A stretch of 47,341 bases of DNA from Blastococcus sp. CT_GayMR20. Lineage in GTDB: Bacteria; Actinomycetota; Actinomycetes; Mycobacteriales; Geodermatophilaceae. Position numbers and translations under genes: made by a program. The notes under the pieces are model-generated. The model was not told where the DNA came from. It was given only the letters and a program-made list of their open reading frames with translations, and made no database searches. Shown piece after piece: positions 23,735 to 32,466 of this stretch (within the stretch, counting starts at the first letter, position 1; the number at the start of each line of letters is the position of its first letter). Location: contig NZ_SPQM01000020.1 of assembly GCF_004570345.1 (NCBI RefSeq), positions 1 through 47,341 of the forward strand, in the 5' to 3' direction.

Positions 23735-24048
23735 CGACCGCCGTGGTGTTCGGAGGCGTGCTGCAGGCGTGGCGGCTGACCGGGGGCGAGACACCGCCGG
23801 AGCTCGACGCCGACGGCGTGCGGTCGTTCGAGGAGCCCGGCTGGGTGAAGATCGGGATGGAGTTCCGGCTGTCGCCGGCGGTCGGGGGCACTCACCTGAG
23901 CTCGGAGACGCGCGTCGCCGCGACCGATGACGCGACCCGGAAGCGGTTCAACCGGTACTGGTGCGTCGTCGGACCGGGCAGCTCGGCGATCCGGTGGGAG
24001 GTGCTGGCAGCCGTCGCCGTGAAGGCGGAGATGCGCGCCGGCCGGTAG
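23608..24048 (+). CDS. SRPBCC-like protein, 5' end missing
   Basis: The last 146 residues of a gene whose start is lost at the fold-back point. Recognisable stretches are FLDVVPIPVLSSEAP, QAWRLTGGE, PGWVKIGMEFRL, SSETRVAATD and RYWCVVGPGSSAIRWEVL. This pattern is common in small actinobacterial proteins of the polyketide cyclase/SRPBCC kind, normally about 170-190 residues, so some 30-40 residues are missing. Family assignment is by pattern and moderate only. The frame can be extended back to 23548, but 23548-23607 is the antisense of the same gene. It is followed by the SDR and Old Yellow Enzyme genes on the same strand. Confidence 0.6.
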   Translation: MPVSLVLSGIRAVPVLLTGRWRGGLDRTFLDVVPIPVLSSEAPTAVVFGGVLQAWRLTGGETPPELDADGVRSFEEPGWVKIGMEFRLSPAVGGTHLSSETRVAATDDATRKRFNRYWCVVGPGSSAIRWEVLAAVAVKAEMRAGR

Positions 24049-24050
24049 GA

Positions 24051-24070
24051 GACGCTTCCGCGGAAGCGTC
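24051..24070. terminator. 20-base palindrome, right-arm copy
   Basis: Mirror of 23272-23291. In this arm it follows the partial SRPBCC-like gene in its correct context, 47 bases ahead of the SDR start. Confidence 0.45.
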
Positions 24071-24117
24071 GTCAAGGCGCGCGGCTTGCCCCGCCGCCGT
24101 CCGTGGAGGATGGGTCC

Positions 24118-25068
24118 ATGGCCTGGACCGAGAAGGACATCCCCGACCTGAGCGGGCGCACCGCGGTGGTGACCGGCGCGAACGGCGGGCTGGGGTACCA
24201 GACGGCGCTGGCTCTGGCGGGAGCCGGCGCGCACGTCGTCCTGGCTGCTCGGGACCCTGGGAAGACCACGGCGGCGGTGGCGCGGATCGCCGAGCGGTAT
24301 CCGGCGGCGTCGCTAGGGGTCGTGCCGCTGGACCTCGGGGACCTCTCGGTGGTGTCGACGGCCGCTTCGAAGGTGCTCGCGGCGCACGAGCAGGTGGACC
24401 TGCTGGTGAACAACGCGGGCGTGATGGCGATGCCGCAGCGGACGACGGTCGACGGGTTCGAGATGCAGCTCGGTGTGGACCACCTGGGGCACTGGGCGTT
24501 CACCGCGCACCTGCTGCCGGCGCTGCTGAAGGCGCCGGCGGCGCGGGTGGTGACGGTGACGAGCACGGCGCGGTTCCGGAGCCAGGGGCTGGACCCGGCC
24601 GACCCGCACATGCGCGAGAATTACGGGGCCTGGTCGTCGTACGCGCGGGCGAAGATGGCCAACTACCACTTCGGGCTGGGACTGCAGCAGCAGTTCGAGC
24701 GCGCCCGCGTGCGGGCGGCGAGCCTCATCGCGCACCCGGGGCTCACGAACACCGACCTGCAGCCGCGGTCGGTGCGGGAGGGTGGCGCTGGCTGGCTGGG
24801 CGCGTTCTTCGAGACCATGACGGCGCGGTCGGGGATGACGCCTCTGGAAGGTGCGCGGCCGCAGCTGCGGGCGGCAACCGATCCGCCGGCGAAGGGTGGG
24901 GAGCTCTACGCGCCGCAGTTCGGCACCCACGGACCGGCGGTGAAGCGCCCGATCCTGCGTCGCTTCAACCTGCAGAAGCAGATCGACGTCCTGTGGCAGG
25001 TCTCCGAGCGCGAGACCGGCATCCCGCTGGAGGTCGCGGTTCCTGAGCCAGGCGCCCCGCGCTCGTGA
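24118..25068 (+). CDS. Short-chain dehydrogenase/reductase (right-arm copy)
   Basis: Identical to the protein at 22274-23224: a 316-residue SDR with [12 protein letters not shown] and the Tyr175/Lys179 pair. GGAGG at 24105-24109 supports ATG 24118. In this arm the gene has its true upstream neighbour, the partial SRPBCC-like gene, so this is the better copy for judging operon structure. Confidence 0.9.
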   Translation: MAWTEKDIPDLSGRTAVVTGANGGLGYQTALALAGAGAHVVLAARDPGKTTAAVARIAERYPAASLGVVPLDLGDLSVVSTAASKVLAAHEQVDLLVNNAGVMAMPQRTTVDGFEMQLGVDHLGHWAFTAHLLPALLKAPAARVVTVTSTARFRSQGLDPADPHMRENYGAWSSYARAKMANYHFGLGLQQQFERARVRAASLIAHPGLTNTDLQPRSVREGGAGWLGAFFETMTARSGMTPLEGARPQLRAATDPPAKGGELYAPQFGTHGPAVKRPILRRFNLQKQIDVLWQVSERETGIPLEVAVPEPGAPRS

Positions 25069-25122
25069 CGTGATGACGGTCGCGTTCCGGAATGGGCCGC
25101 CGCATCGCAGGTTGCAACCGTC

Positions 25123-26199
25123 GTGGATCTGTTCTCTCCCGTCGCCCTGGGCGACCTCCGACTTGCCAACCGCGTCGTCATGGCCCCGCTCACCCGGATG
25201 CGCTCCGGTGCCGCCGGCGTGCCCGGCGCCCTCGTCGTCGAGCACTACCGGCAGCGCGCGGGCGTCGGCCTGATCATCACCGAGGGCACGTACCCGAACC
25301 CCGAGTCGCGCGCCTACCCGGGCCAGCCCGGCATCACGAACGCCGAGCAGGAGGACGGCTGGCGTCGAGTCGCCGAGGCTGTGCACGCCCGCGGCGGCCG
25401 GGTCGTCATGCAGCTCATGCACAGCGGCCGGGTCTCGCATCCCGACATCACCGGCACCGACCGGATCGTCGCCCCGTCCGCCCTGGCGATCGACGGGGAC
25501 GCGCACACCCCGGCTGGCAAGAAGCCCTACCCGGTGCCCCACGCACTGACCACCGAGGAGGCTCAGGCCACGCTGGTCGACTTCGTCGCGGCGGCGAGGC
25601 GTGCGGTCGCCGCCGGCCTGGACGGCGTGGAGATCCACGGCGCCAACGGGTACCTCCTGCACGAGTTCCTCTCCCCCAACACCAACGAGCGCACCGACCA
25701 GTACGGCGGCTCGCCGGAGAACCGCGCGCGGTTCGTCCTCGAGGTGACGACGGCGGTGGCCGAGGCCATCGGCGCGGGCAGGGTCGGCATCCGGCTGTCG
25801 CCGATGCACCACGTCCAGGGCATGCACGAGGTCGACGAGGCCGATGTCCGCGCCACCTACGGGTACCTGGTCGACCAGCTCCGCCCTCTGGGCCTGGCGT
25901 ACCTCTCCGTGCTGCACTCCGAGCCTGGTGGTGAGCTGGTGCAGGAGCTGCGCGGTCGCTTCGGCGGTCCGCTCGTCGCCAACAGCGGCTTCGGCCGGGT
26001 GACCACCCGGGAGGAGGCCGTGCAGCTGATCGACGCCGCGCATGCGGACGCCGTGGCCGTGGGCCGGGCCGTCATCGCCAACCCCGACCTGGTCGAGCGC
26101 TGGGCCGGCGAGCACCCCGAGAACGAGCCGAACGCGGCGACCTTCTACGGCGCCGGCGCCGAGGGCTACACCGATTACCCGTTCCTCGCGGTCAGCTGA
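25123..26199 (+). CDS. Old Yellow Enzyme family alkene reductase (right-arm copy)
   Basis: Identical to 21143-22219: 358 residues, FMN-dependent, with the active-site segment [17 protein letters not shown] start at 25123, preceded by the palindrome GGTTGCAACC at 25110-25119, and 54 bases after the SDR stop. Confidence 0.92.
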   Translation: MDLFSPVALGDLRLANRVVMAPLTRMRSGAAGVPGALVVEHYRQRAGVGLIITEGTYPNPESRAYPGQPGITNAEQEDGWRRVAEAVHARGGRVVMQLMHSGRVSHPDITGTDRIVAPSALAIDGDAHTPAGKKPYPVPHALTTEEAQATLVDFVAAARRAVAAGLDGVEIHGANGYLLHEFLSPNTNERTDQYGGSPENRARFVLEVTTAVAEAIGAGRVGIRLSPMHHVQGMHEVDEADVRATYGYLVDQLRPLGLAYLSVLHSEPGGELVQELRGRFGGPLVANSGFGRVTTREEAVQLIDAAHADAVAVGRAVIANPDLVERWAGEHPENEPNAATFYGAGAEGYTDYPFLAVS

Positions 26200-26216
26200 G
26201 CTCCACCATCAACCCG

Positions 26217-26259
26217 CACCGAGGGGCCCTCTCGATCCCATCGAGAGGGCCCCTCGGTG
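26217..26259. terminator. Bidirectional terminator (right-arm copy)
   Basis: Same 20-base perfect stem and 3-base loop as at 21083-21125, between the convergent Old Yellow Enzyme and CoxG-like genes. Confidence 0.9.
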
Positions 26260-26269
26260 ATGTCCGGGG

Positions 26270-26938
26270 TCAGCTCGTGCGGCGGCCGAGGCGGTAGCCG
26301 ACCAGGACGCCGAGCAGGGTGAGCAGCGCGCCGCCGACGGCGCCGAGGAGCAACGACTGGACGTCGCCGGCGGGCCCAGCGGCTGCCGCCTTGCCGGTGA
26401 AGGTCCGGGGCGCGGCAGCGACCGGCTGAGCGCCGGCCACCAGTGAGGCGTCGCTCGCCGCCGCAGCAGCGGACGGCGCGGCACCGATCGGCACCACTGC
26501 ACCCGTCAGCTCGTCGTCGATCGCCTTGAAGAACTGGCCGGCCATCCGCTTCGCGACGCCGGTGATCATCCGCTGACCGACGCCGGCGACCGGGCCGCCG
26601 ATCACGGCGTCCGCCGAGTAGGTGAGGTTGGTCCTGCCGTTGCCGGCCGGCTCCAGGTTGATCGTCACCGTCGCCCGCGCATTGCCGGGAGCCCCTGCGC
26701 CGGACGCGTGCATGACGTAGGACGACGGCCGCTGCTGGTCGGTCAGCTTGACCTCGCCGGCGTACGTCCCGCGGATCGCCCCGACCCCCACGGAGACGTT
26801 CATCTTGTACTCGTCGTCCCCGACCTGCTCGAGCGTCTCGCAGCCGGGGATGGTCCGCGCCAGCACGGCCGGGTCCGTGATCACGGCCCATACCCGCTCG
26901 GGATCGGCCGAGAGCACCGCAGAGCCGTCCAGGTTCAC
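26270..26938 (-). CDS. CoxG-like SRPBCC protein with membrane anchor (right-arm copy)
   Basis: Identical to 20404-21072: 222 residues with an N-terminal lipid/quinone-type pocket domain and one C-terminal transmembrane helix. GTG at 26938 overlaps the large-subunit stop codon. Confidence 0.87.
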   Translation of the reverse strand: MNLDGSAVLSADPERVWAVITDPAVLARTIPGCETLEQVGDDEYKMNVSVGVGAIRGTYAGEVKLTDQQRPSSYVMHASGAGAPGNARATVTINLEPAGNGRTNLTYSADAVIGGPVAGVGQRMITGVAKRMAGQFFKAIDDELTGAVVPIGAAPSAAAAASDASLVAGAQPVAAAPRTFTGKAAAAGPAGDVQSLLLGAVGGALLTLLGVLVGYRLGRRTS

Positions 26939-29358
26939 GCCATCGCTCCAGTCCCCGCCCGGCGCCCAGCCGTGGCGGTCAGTTCCGATTCCGGGTTGCG
27001 CACCAGGTCGTACAGCTCGGTCGGGCTGATCGGCATCGCCGCGATCCGCCGTCCCACCGCGTCCTCGATCGCCGACGCTATCGCCGCCGTACCCGGGATG
27101 ACGCCGGCCTCGCCGGCGCCCTTGATCCCCAGCGGGTTCAGCGGCGAGGGCGTCTGCTGGTGGTCGATGTCGATCTCGGGCACCTCGGAGGCGTACGGCA
27201 TCAGGAAGTCCATGAACGAGGCGTTCTGCAGCTGCCCGTCCTTGTCGTAGGCCATCCGCTCGTACAGTGCACCGCCCACGCCCTGCGCGACACCGCCGTG
27301 CACCTGGCCCTCGACGATCATCGGGTTCACCACGTTGCCGCAGTCGTGCACCACCGCGTACTTCACGACGTCGATCTCCCACGTCTGCGGGTCGATCTCC
27401 ACGATCGCCGCGTGCGCGCCCGACGCGAAGGTCGACCGGATCGGCGAGTAGTAGTCGCGGTGCTCCAGCCCCGGCGCATCGCCCACGGCCACCGGCGGCT
27501 TGTCGTCCGACCCCGGGATGGCGAACTGGGTCGCCTGCTTCGCCGCCTCGTCGAAGGCGTACCGCAGCGGGTTGGAGAGGACGGCGACTGTGCGCAGCGG
27601 CACCGACGACCCCGGCACCCCCTTCACCTGGACGACGCCGTTGTCGATCTCCAGGTCGTCCGGGGAGGCCTCGAGGACGTCGGCAGCGATCCGCAGCGCC
27701 TTCTCCTTCACGCCCCGCGCCGCCAGCGCGATCGCGTTGCCGCTCATCACCGCGGCCCTCGAGGCGAACGTGCCCACCGCGTAGCCGAAGCGTCGGGTGT
27801 CACCGGTGGTGACCTCGATGTCCTCGATCGGCACCCCGAGCTCCGACGCCACGATCTGCGCGAACACCGTCTCGTGACCCTGCCCCTGCGAGGTCAGCCC
27901 CGTCGACACCAGCACCTTGCCGCTGCCGAGCACCTGCACGTGCCCGCCCTCGTACGGCCCGGGCCCGGTGCCCTCCACGTACAGCGCCATCCCGATGCCG
28001 AGCTGCTTGCCCCGCGACGAGGCCTCGGCGCGCAGCGTCTCGACGTCGTCCCAGCCGACCAGCGTCTTCAGCTTCGCCATCAGCCCCGGGTAGTCGCCGG
28101 AGTCGTAGATGACCGGCCGGCCGTCCTGGAACGTCAGGTGGTGGTCGTAGGGGAACTGGTCGGGCTGGATCAGGTTCCGCTCGCGCACCAGTGCCCGGTC
28201 GAGGCCGAGCTCGTCGGCGATGCGGTCCATCGTCCGTTCCATCGCGTAGCAGCCCTGCGGCCGCCCGGCCCCGCGGTACGGCGTCACGATCACGGTGTTC
28301 GTGTAGACGCTCTCGACGATCACCCGGTACACCGGCAGCACGTACGGGCCCACCAGCTGGGTCGCCGTCACGATCGGCACGATGATCCCGTAGGGCGTGT
28401 ACGCCCCGTTGTCGTGCCAGATGTGGACGTCGAGGGCGGTGATCCGGCCCTCGTCGGTGAAGCCGACGGTGATCTCCTGCTTCTGCTGCCGCTCGTGCGC
28501 CGAGGAGATGAAGTGCTCGCGCCGGTCCTCGGCCCACTTCACCTCCTGCTGCAGCGCGATCGCCGCCATCGGCACCAGAAGCTCTTCGGGCCACGGATGC
28601 ACGATCTTCACGCCGAAGCCGCCGCCGACGTCCGGCGCGATGACCTCGACCTTGTCCAGCGACAGCTGCAGCTTCGCCGCGATCGCCGCGCGCACCGAGG
28701 TCGAGGCCTGGGTGCTCGTGTAGACCCGCAGCGACCCGTCGTCCGGATCCCAGCGAGCGTGCACGCCCTTGCCCTCCATCGGCGTGCAGGCGCTGCGCTC
28801 GATGTACTGCGTGAAGCTCAGCGTGTGCGGGGAGGCGGCCAGCGCCGGCTCGACGTCCCCGGTCTCCTGGTGGTGGTGCGCCGCCACGTTCGACGGGACG
28901 TCCTCGTGGACCCAGTGCGCCGCCTCTCGGGCAGCGTCGACCCCGACGACGACCGGCAGCTCCTCGTAGCTGACGGCGATCCGCTCGGCGGCGTCCTCGG
29001 CGATGTACCGGTCGATCGCGACCACCATCGCGATCGGCTCGCCGACGTGGTTCACGATGCCGTTCGCCAGCGGGTAGCCGGTGCGCGGCGAGTGCAGCTG
29101 CGGGTGCGGGATGAGCACCGGCAGCGGCTCGGCCATCGGGCCGTGCAGGTCCTCGTAGGTGTAGATCGCGACCAGGCCCTCGACGTCCAGGGCGGCCTCG
29201 ACGTCGATGTCGGTGATCCGTGCGTGGGCGTGCGGCGACCGCACGAACGCGGCGGCCAGGGCGTGGTGGCCGATGTCGTCGAGGTAGCGGCCCTTGCCGA
29301 TGATCAGCCGGGCGTCCTCGCGCCGGCGGACCGGCTCCCCGAACAGCTTCGTGGTCAC
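26935..29358 (-). CDS. Molybdenum hydroxylase large (CoxL-like) subunit (right-arm copy)
   Basis: Identical to 17984-20407: 807 residues with the form II active-site loop PYRGAGR and catalytic Glu in GAGEAG. It is not a form I CO dehydrogenase. Probable pyrimidine or purine hydroxylase by context. Confidence 0.92.
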   Translation of the reverse strand: MTTKLFGEPVRRREDARLIIGKGRYLDDIGHHALAAAFVRSPHAHARITDIDVEAALDVEGLVAIYTYEDLHGPMAEPLPVLIPHPQLHSPRTGYPLANGIVNHVGEPIAMVVAIDRYIAEDAAERIAVSYEELPVVVGVDAAREAAHWVHEDVPSNVAAHHHQETGDVEPALAASPHTLSFTQYIERSACTPMEGKGVHARWDPDDGSLRVYTSTQASTSVRAAIAAKLQLSLDKVEVIAPDVGGGFGVKIVHPWPEELLVPMAAIALQQEVKWAEDRREHFISSAHERQQKQEITVGFTDEGRITALDVHIWHDNGAYTPYGIIVPIVTATQLVGPYVLPVYRVIVESVYTNTVIVTPYRGAGRPQGCYAMERTMDRIADELGLDRALVRERNLIQPDQFPYDHHLTFQDGRPVIYDSGDYPGLMAKLKTLVGWDDVETLRAEASSRGKQLGIGMALYVEGTGPGPYEGGHVQVLGSGKVLVSTGLTSQGQGHETVFAQIVASELGVPIEDIEVTTGDTRRFGYAVGTFASRAAVMSGNAIALAARGVKEKALRIAADVLEASPDDLEIDNGVVQVKGVPGSSVPLRTVAVLSNPLRYAFDEAAKQATQFAIPGSDDKPPVAVGDAPGLEHRDYYSPIRSTFASGAHAAIVEIDPQTWEIDVVKYAVVHDCGNVVNPMIVEGQVHGGVAQGVGGALYERMAYDKDGQLQNASFMDFLMPYASEVPEIDIDHQQTPSPLNPLGIKGAGEAGVIPGTAAIASAIEDAVGRRIAAMPISPTELYDLVRNPESELTATAGRRAGTGAMA

Positions 29359-29374
29359 GGCCGGCCCTCCCCGG

Positions 29375-29398
29375 GTGCCGAAATCGCCATTTCGGCAC
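29375..29398. repeat. REP-like palindrome (right-arm copy)
   Basis: GTGCCGAAAT / ATTTCGGCAC arms around CGCC; mirror of 17944-17967, between the large and small subunit genes. Confidence 0.55.
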
Positions 29399-29899
29399 TC
29401 ACTGGGCGTCCCGCATCGCCGTGTTGGCGTGGTGGACCGCCTTCTTGATGTTGGCGTAGCCCGTGCACCGGCAGAGGTTGCCGCCCACCAGGTCGTCGAC
29501 CTCCTCCTCGGTCAGCTCCGCGGCGTTGTCCCGCTTCTCCAACCCCGCCGCGATCGTCATCAGGAAGCCGGGCGTGCAGAACCCGCACTGCAGCGCGTGG
29601 CACTCGCGGAAGGCCTCCTGCACGGGGTGCAGCGAGCCGTCGTCCGAGGCGAGGCCCTCCACGGTGGTCACCGAGGCGCCGTCCACCTGGACGGCGAGCA
29701 GCAGGCACGAGCGCACCGGGTCGCCGTCCACCAGCACCGTGCACGCCCCGCAGACGCCGTGCTCGCAGCCGACGTGCGTGCCGGTCAGCCCGAGGTCGTG
29801 GCGCAGCGCGTCCGACAGCAGCCGGCGCACCGGCACGGTGGCTTCACGTGGAACACCGTTCACCGTGACGGTGATCGTCCGTTCCGTGTCGACACTCAC
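29399..29899 (-). CDS. Molybdenum hydroxylase [2Fe-2S] (CoxS-like) subunit (right-arm copy)
   Basis: Identical to 17443-17943: 166 residues with eight cluster-binding cysteines (45, 50, 53, 65, 105, 108, 143, 145). GTG start at 29899 inside the overlap with the FAD subunit. Confidence 0.95.
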   Translation of the reverse strand: MSVDTERTITVTVNGVPREATVPVRRLLSDALRHDLGLTGTHVGCEHGVCGACTVLVDGDPVRSCLLLAVQVDGASVTTVEGLASDDGSLHPVQEAFRECHALQCGFCTPGFLMTIAAGLEKRDNAAELTEEEVDDLVGGNLCRCTGYANIKKAVHHANTAMRDAQ

Positions 29900-30783
29900 G
29901 CGGTTCCCCCTGCCGCCTCGGCTGCCGCCGAGGCCGAAGTCCGTTCCGTCAGGACGCCGACCAGCAGGCGGCGGTAGTCGGCACTGGCGTGGATGTCGGT
30001 GTCGGGGTCGACCAGCGTCCGCGCCAGCGCACCTGCGGCGGCCCAGTCGGCCTTCTCCACCGTCGACCCGGCGACGGCGTCGGTCAGGTCGTGCACCTCG
30101 GGGGTGAGCCCCACCGACACGTAGGAGGCGAGGACACGCTCGACGGTGCGGTCCTCGGACAGGGTGACGACGACGCCCGCGCCGCAGACCGCGTAGTCGC
30201 CCTTGCGCCGGGCGACCTCGGCGAAGGCGGTGCCCGAGCGCAGCGGCAACGCGGGGAAGTAGGCGGAGGTGACGACCGCGGGACCGTGCACCGAGGTCTC
30301 CAGCGGGCCGACGAAGAAGTCGCGCCACTCGACGGTGGAGATCCCGGAGGGCGTGGCGACGGTGACATGACCGTCGGTGAGGGCGAGGACGGAGGTCATC
30401 TCGCCCGAGGGGTCGGCGTGCGCGATCGAGCCGACCGTCGTCCCCCGGTTGCGGATGGCCGGGTGGGCGACGTTCGCCGTCGCCCGGGCCAGCAGCGGCT
30501 GGACCCGGGCGGCGGCAACGGCCTGGGGGTGGCCACCCAGCAGTGCGTTGTGGCGGACCAGGGCTCCCACCGTCACGCCGTCCCCGGTGGCCTCGACGGT
30601 GTCGAGGCCGGGCACCCGGTTGATGTCCACCAGGGTGGTCGGCGCCGCGAGCCGCATGGAGAGCAGCGGGAGCAGCGACTGGCCACCGGCGAGCACCTTG
30701 GCGCCCTCACCCTCTGCCGACAGGACCGCGAGGGCCTCGTCCAGGGTGCCGGGGTCGGCGTAACGGAAGGGAGCGGGCTTCAC
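29896..30783 (-). CDS. Molybdenum hydroxylase FAD-binding (CoxM-like) subunit (right-arm copy)
   Basis: Identical to 16559-17446: 295 residues, FAD motifs AGGQS and TVGSIAHADP. It overlaps both neighbours by four bases. Confidence 0.92.
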   Translation of the reverse strand: MKPAPFRYADPGTLDEALAVLSAEGEGAKVLAGGQSLLPLLSMRLAAPTTLVDINRVPGLDTVEATGDGVTVGALVRHNALLGGHPQAVAAARVQPLLARATANVAHPAIRNRGTTVGSIAHADPSGEMTSVLALTDGHVTVATPSGISTVEWRDFFVGPLETSVHGPAVVTSAYFPALPLRSGTAFAEVARRKGDYAVCGAGVVVTLSEDRTVERVLASYVSVGLTPEVHDLTDAVAGSTVEKADWAAAGALARTLVDPDTDIHASADYRRLLVGVLTERTSASAAAEAAGGTA

Positions 30784-32282
30784 CGGTTGAGCGTGCCCTC
30801 TCCACGATCGTGGGGAACACCCGGGCGGCCGACCTCGTCCACCGACGACGGATCGGTGCCACCGCGCGCGTCGGCGTAGCCGCCGGCCGGACCACGGAGC
30901 TGCTCGCCGGTGTGGCCGAGCGTGGAGCCGCTCTCCAGCACGCTGCCCTCGCGGAGCAGTGCGGCCTTCATGTCCGTCGGGGCCAGTGCACGGGCGACGT
31001 GCCAGCCGACGACGGCCACGATCGAGCCGAGCGCGATCCCCTCCAGGGAGAAGTTGTCCGTGATCTGGAGACGTACCGGGCCGATGCCGATGATGATGCC
31101 TGCGGCCAGCGGCACCAGGTTGATCGGGTTGGCGAAGTCGACGCGGTTCTCCTTCCAGATCTTCGCGCCGAGCAGGCCGATCATCCCGTAGAGGACGACG
31201 GTGATCCCGCCGAGAACGCCGCCCGGGACGATGTTGATCAGGGCGCCGAACTTGGGCACGAGGCCCAGCAGGATCGCGACGATCGCGGCCACGTAGTACG
31301 CCGCGGTCGAGTACACCCGGGTGGCGGCCATGACGCCGATGTTCTCGGCGTAGGTCGTCGTGGGCGAGCCACCGACCGAGGTGGCGACGACGGTGCCGAC
31401 ACCGTCGGCGAAGATCGCGCGGCCGATGACCGGGTCGAGGTCGCGCTTGGTCATCTCCGCGACGGCCTTGACGTGACCGGCGTTCTCCGCGACCAGGGCG
31501 ATGACCGCGGGCAGCACCAGGAGGCTGAACTTCAGCGAGAAGCTCGGCGCGGTGAAGTCCGGCAGGCCGAACCAGTCGGCGTCGCCCACCGTGTCGAAGT
31601 TGATCCGGTCGCGGGTGACGACCTCGCCGGTCCCGTCGGGGGAGGTGATCTGGCCGGCGGTGACGTCGAGCAGCACCGAGAGCAGGTAGCCGAAGACCAG
31701 GCCGAGCAGGATCGAGATGCGGGCGAGGAAGCCGCGCAGCGCGAGCGAGCAGACGATGACGAACGCCATCGTGGCCAGGGCGACCCACTGGTCCTGCGGC
31801 CAGTAGATGCCGGCGGCGACCGGGGCCAGGTTGAACCCGATCAGCATGACCACCGCGCCGGTGACGGCCGGGGGCAGCACCTTGTTCACGACGCCGACGC
31901 CCGCGAAGTGGATCAGCAGACCCACCAGCGCCAGCACGACGCCCGCAACCAGGATCGCGCCGACGACATCGCTCGAGTCACCGCCGTTGGCGCGGATCGC
32001 CACGACGCCGCCCACGAACGAGGCGCTGGTGCCCAGGTAGCTGGGCACCTGGCCCCTGACGATGAGCAGGAACAGGATCGTCGCGATCCCGCTCATCATG
32101 ATCGCGAGGTTGGGGTCCAGCCCCATGATCAGGGGGAAGACGAAGGTCGCGCCGAACATCGCGACGACGTGCTGCGCACCGATGCCGACCGTGCGCGGCC
32201 ACGAGAGCCGTTCGTCCGGGGCGACAGCCTCGCCCAAGGGCGGGGTCTTGCCGTCCCCGTAGAGCTTCCAGCTGAGCGCCAT
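30780..32282 (-). CDS. NCS2 permease, UraA-like (right-arm copy)
   Basis: Identical to 15060-16562: 500 residues, with the pyrimidine-type segments VAENAGH and TTTYAENIGVMA. First gene of the permease/molybdenum hydroxylase operon; its Shine-Dalgarno GAGGAGG is at 32296-32290. Confidence 0.9.
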   Translation of the reverse strand: MALSWKLYGDGKTPPLGEAVAPDERLSWPRTVGIGAQHVVAMFGATFVFPLIMGLDPNLAIMMSGIATILFLLIVRGQVPSYLGTSASFVGGVVAIRANGGDSSDVVGAILVAGVVLALVGLLIHFAGVGVVNKVLPPAVTGAVVMLIGFNLAPVAAGIYWPQDQWVALATMAFVIVCSLALRGFLARISILLGLVFGYLLSVLLDVTAGQITSPDGTGEVVTRDRINFDTVGDADWFGLPDFTAPSFSLKFSLLVLPAVIALVAENAGHVKAVAEMTKRDLDPVIGRAIFADGVGTVVATSVGGSPTTTYAENIGVMAATRVYSTAAYYVAAIVAILLGLVPKFGALINIVPGGVLGGITVVLYGMIGLLGAKIWKENRVDFANPINLVPLAAGIIIGIGPVRLQITDNFSLEGIALGSIVAVVGWHVARALAPTDMKAALLREGSVLESGSTLGHTGEQLRGPAGGYADARGGTDPSSVDEVGRPGVPHDRGEGTLNR

Positions 32283-32466
32283 GCGAGTGCCTCCTCGACG
32301 TGCACTTCCGACCCGGACCGGTGCTGGTCAACGGCTGTTTCCCTCACCGGGGAGGCGCCAATGTGTCACGCAGTCGTCTCGCGCGGAAGTGCCTCAGTGC
32401 TAAATCGTTATTGCAGGTGAACACCGATACTTCACCACTGAGACAGCTGTCGGTACGGTCCTCTGG
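32283..32466. promoter_or_regulatory. Divergent control region (right-arm copy)
   Basis: Mirror of 14876-15059. It contains the fdrA leaderless promoter with motif copy A at 32429-32445, the inverted motif copy B at 32390-32406, and the possible structured permease leader at 32290-32392. Confidence 0.65.
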
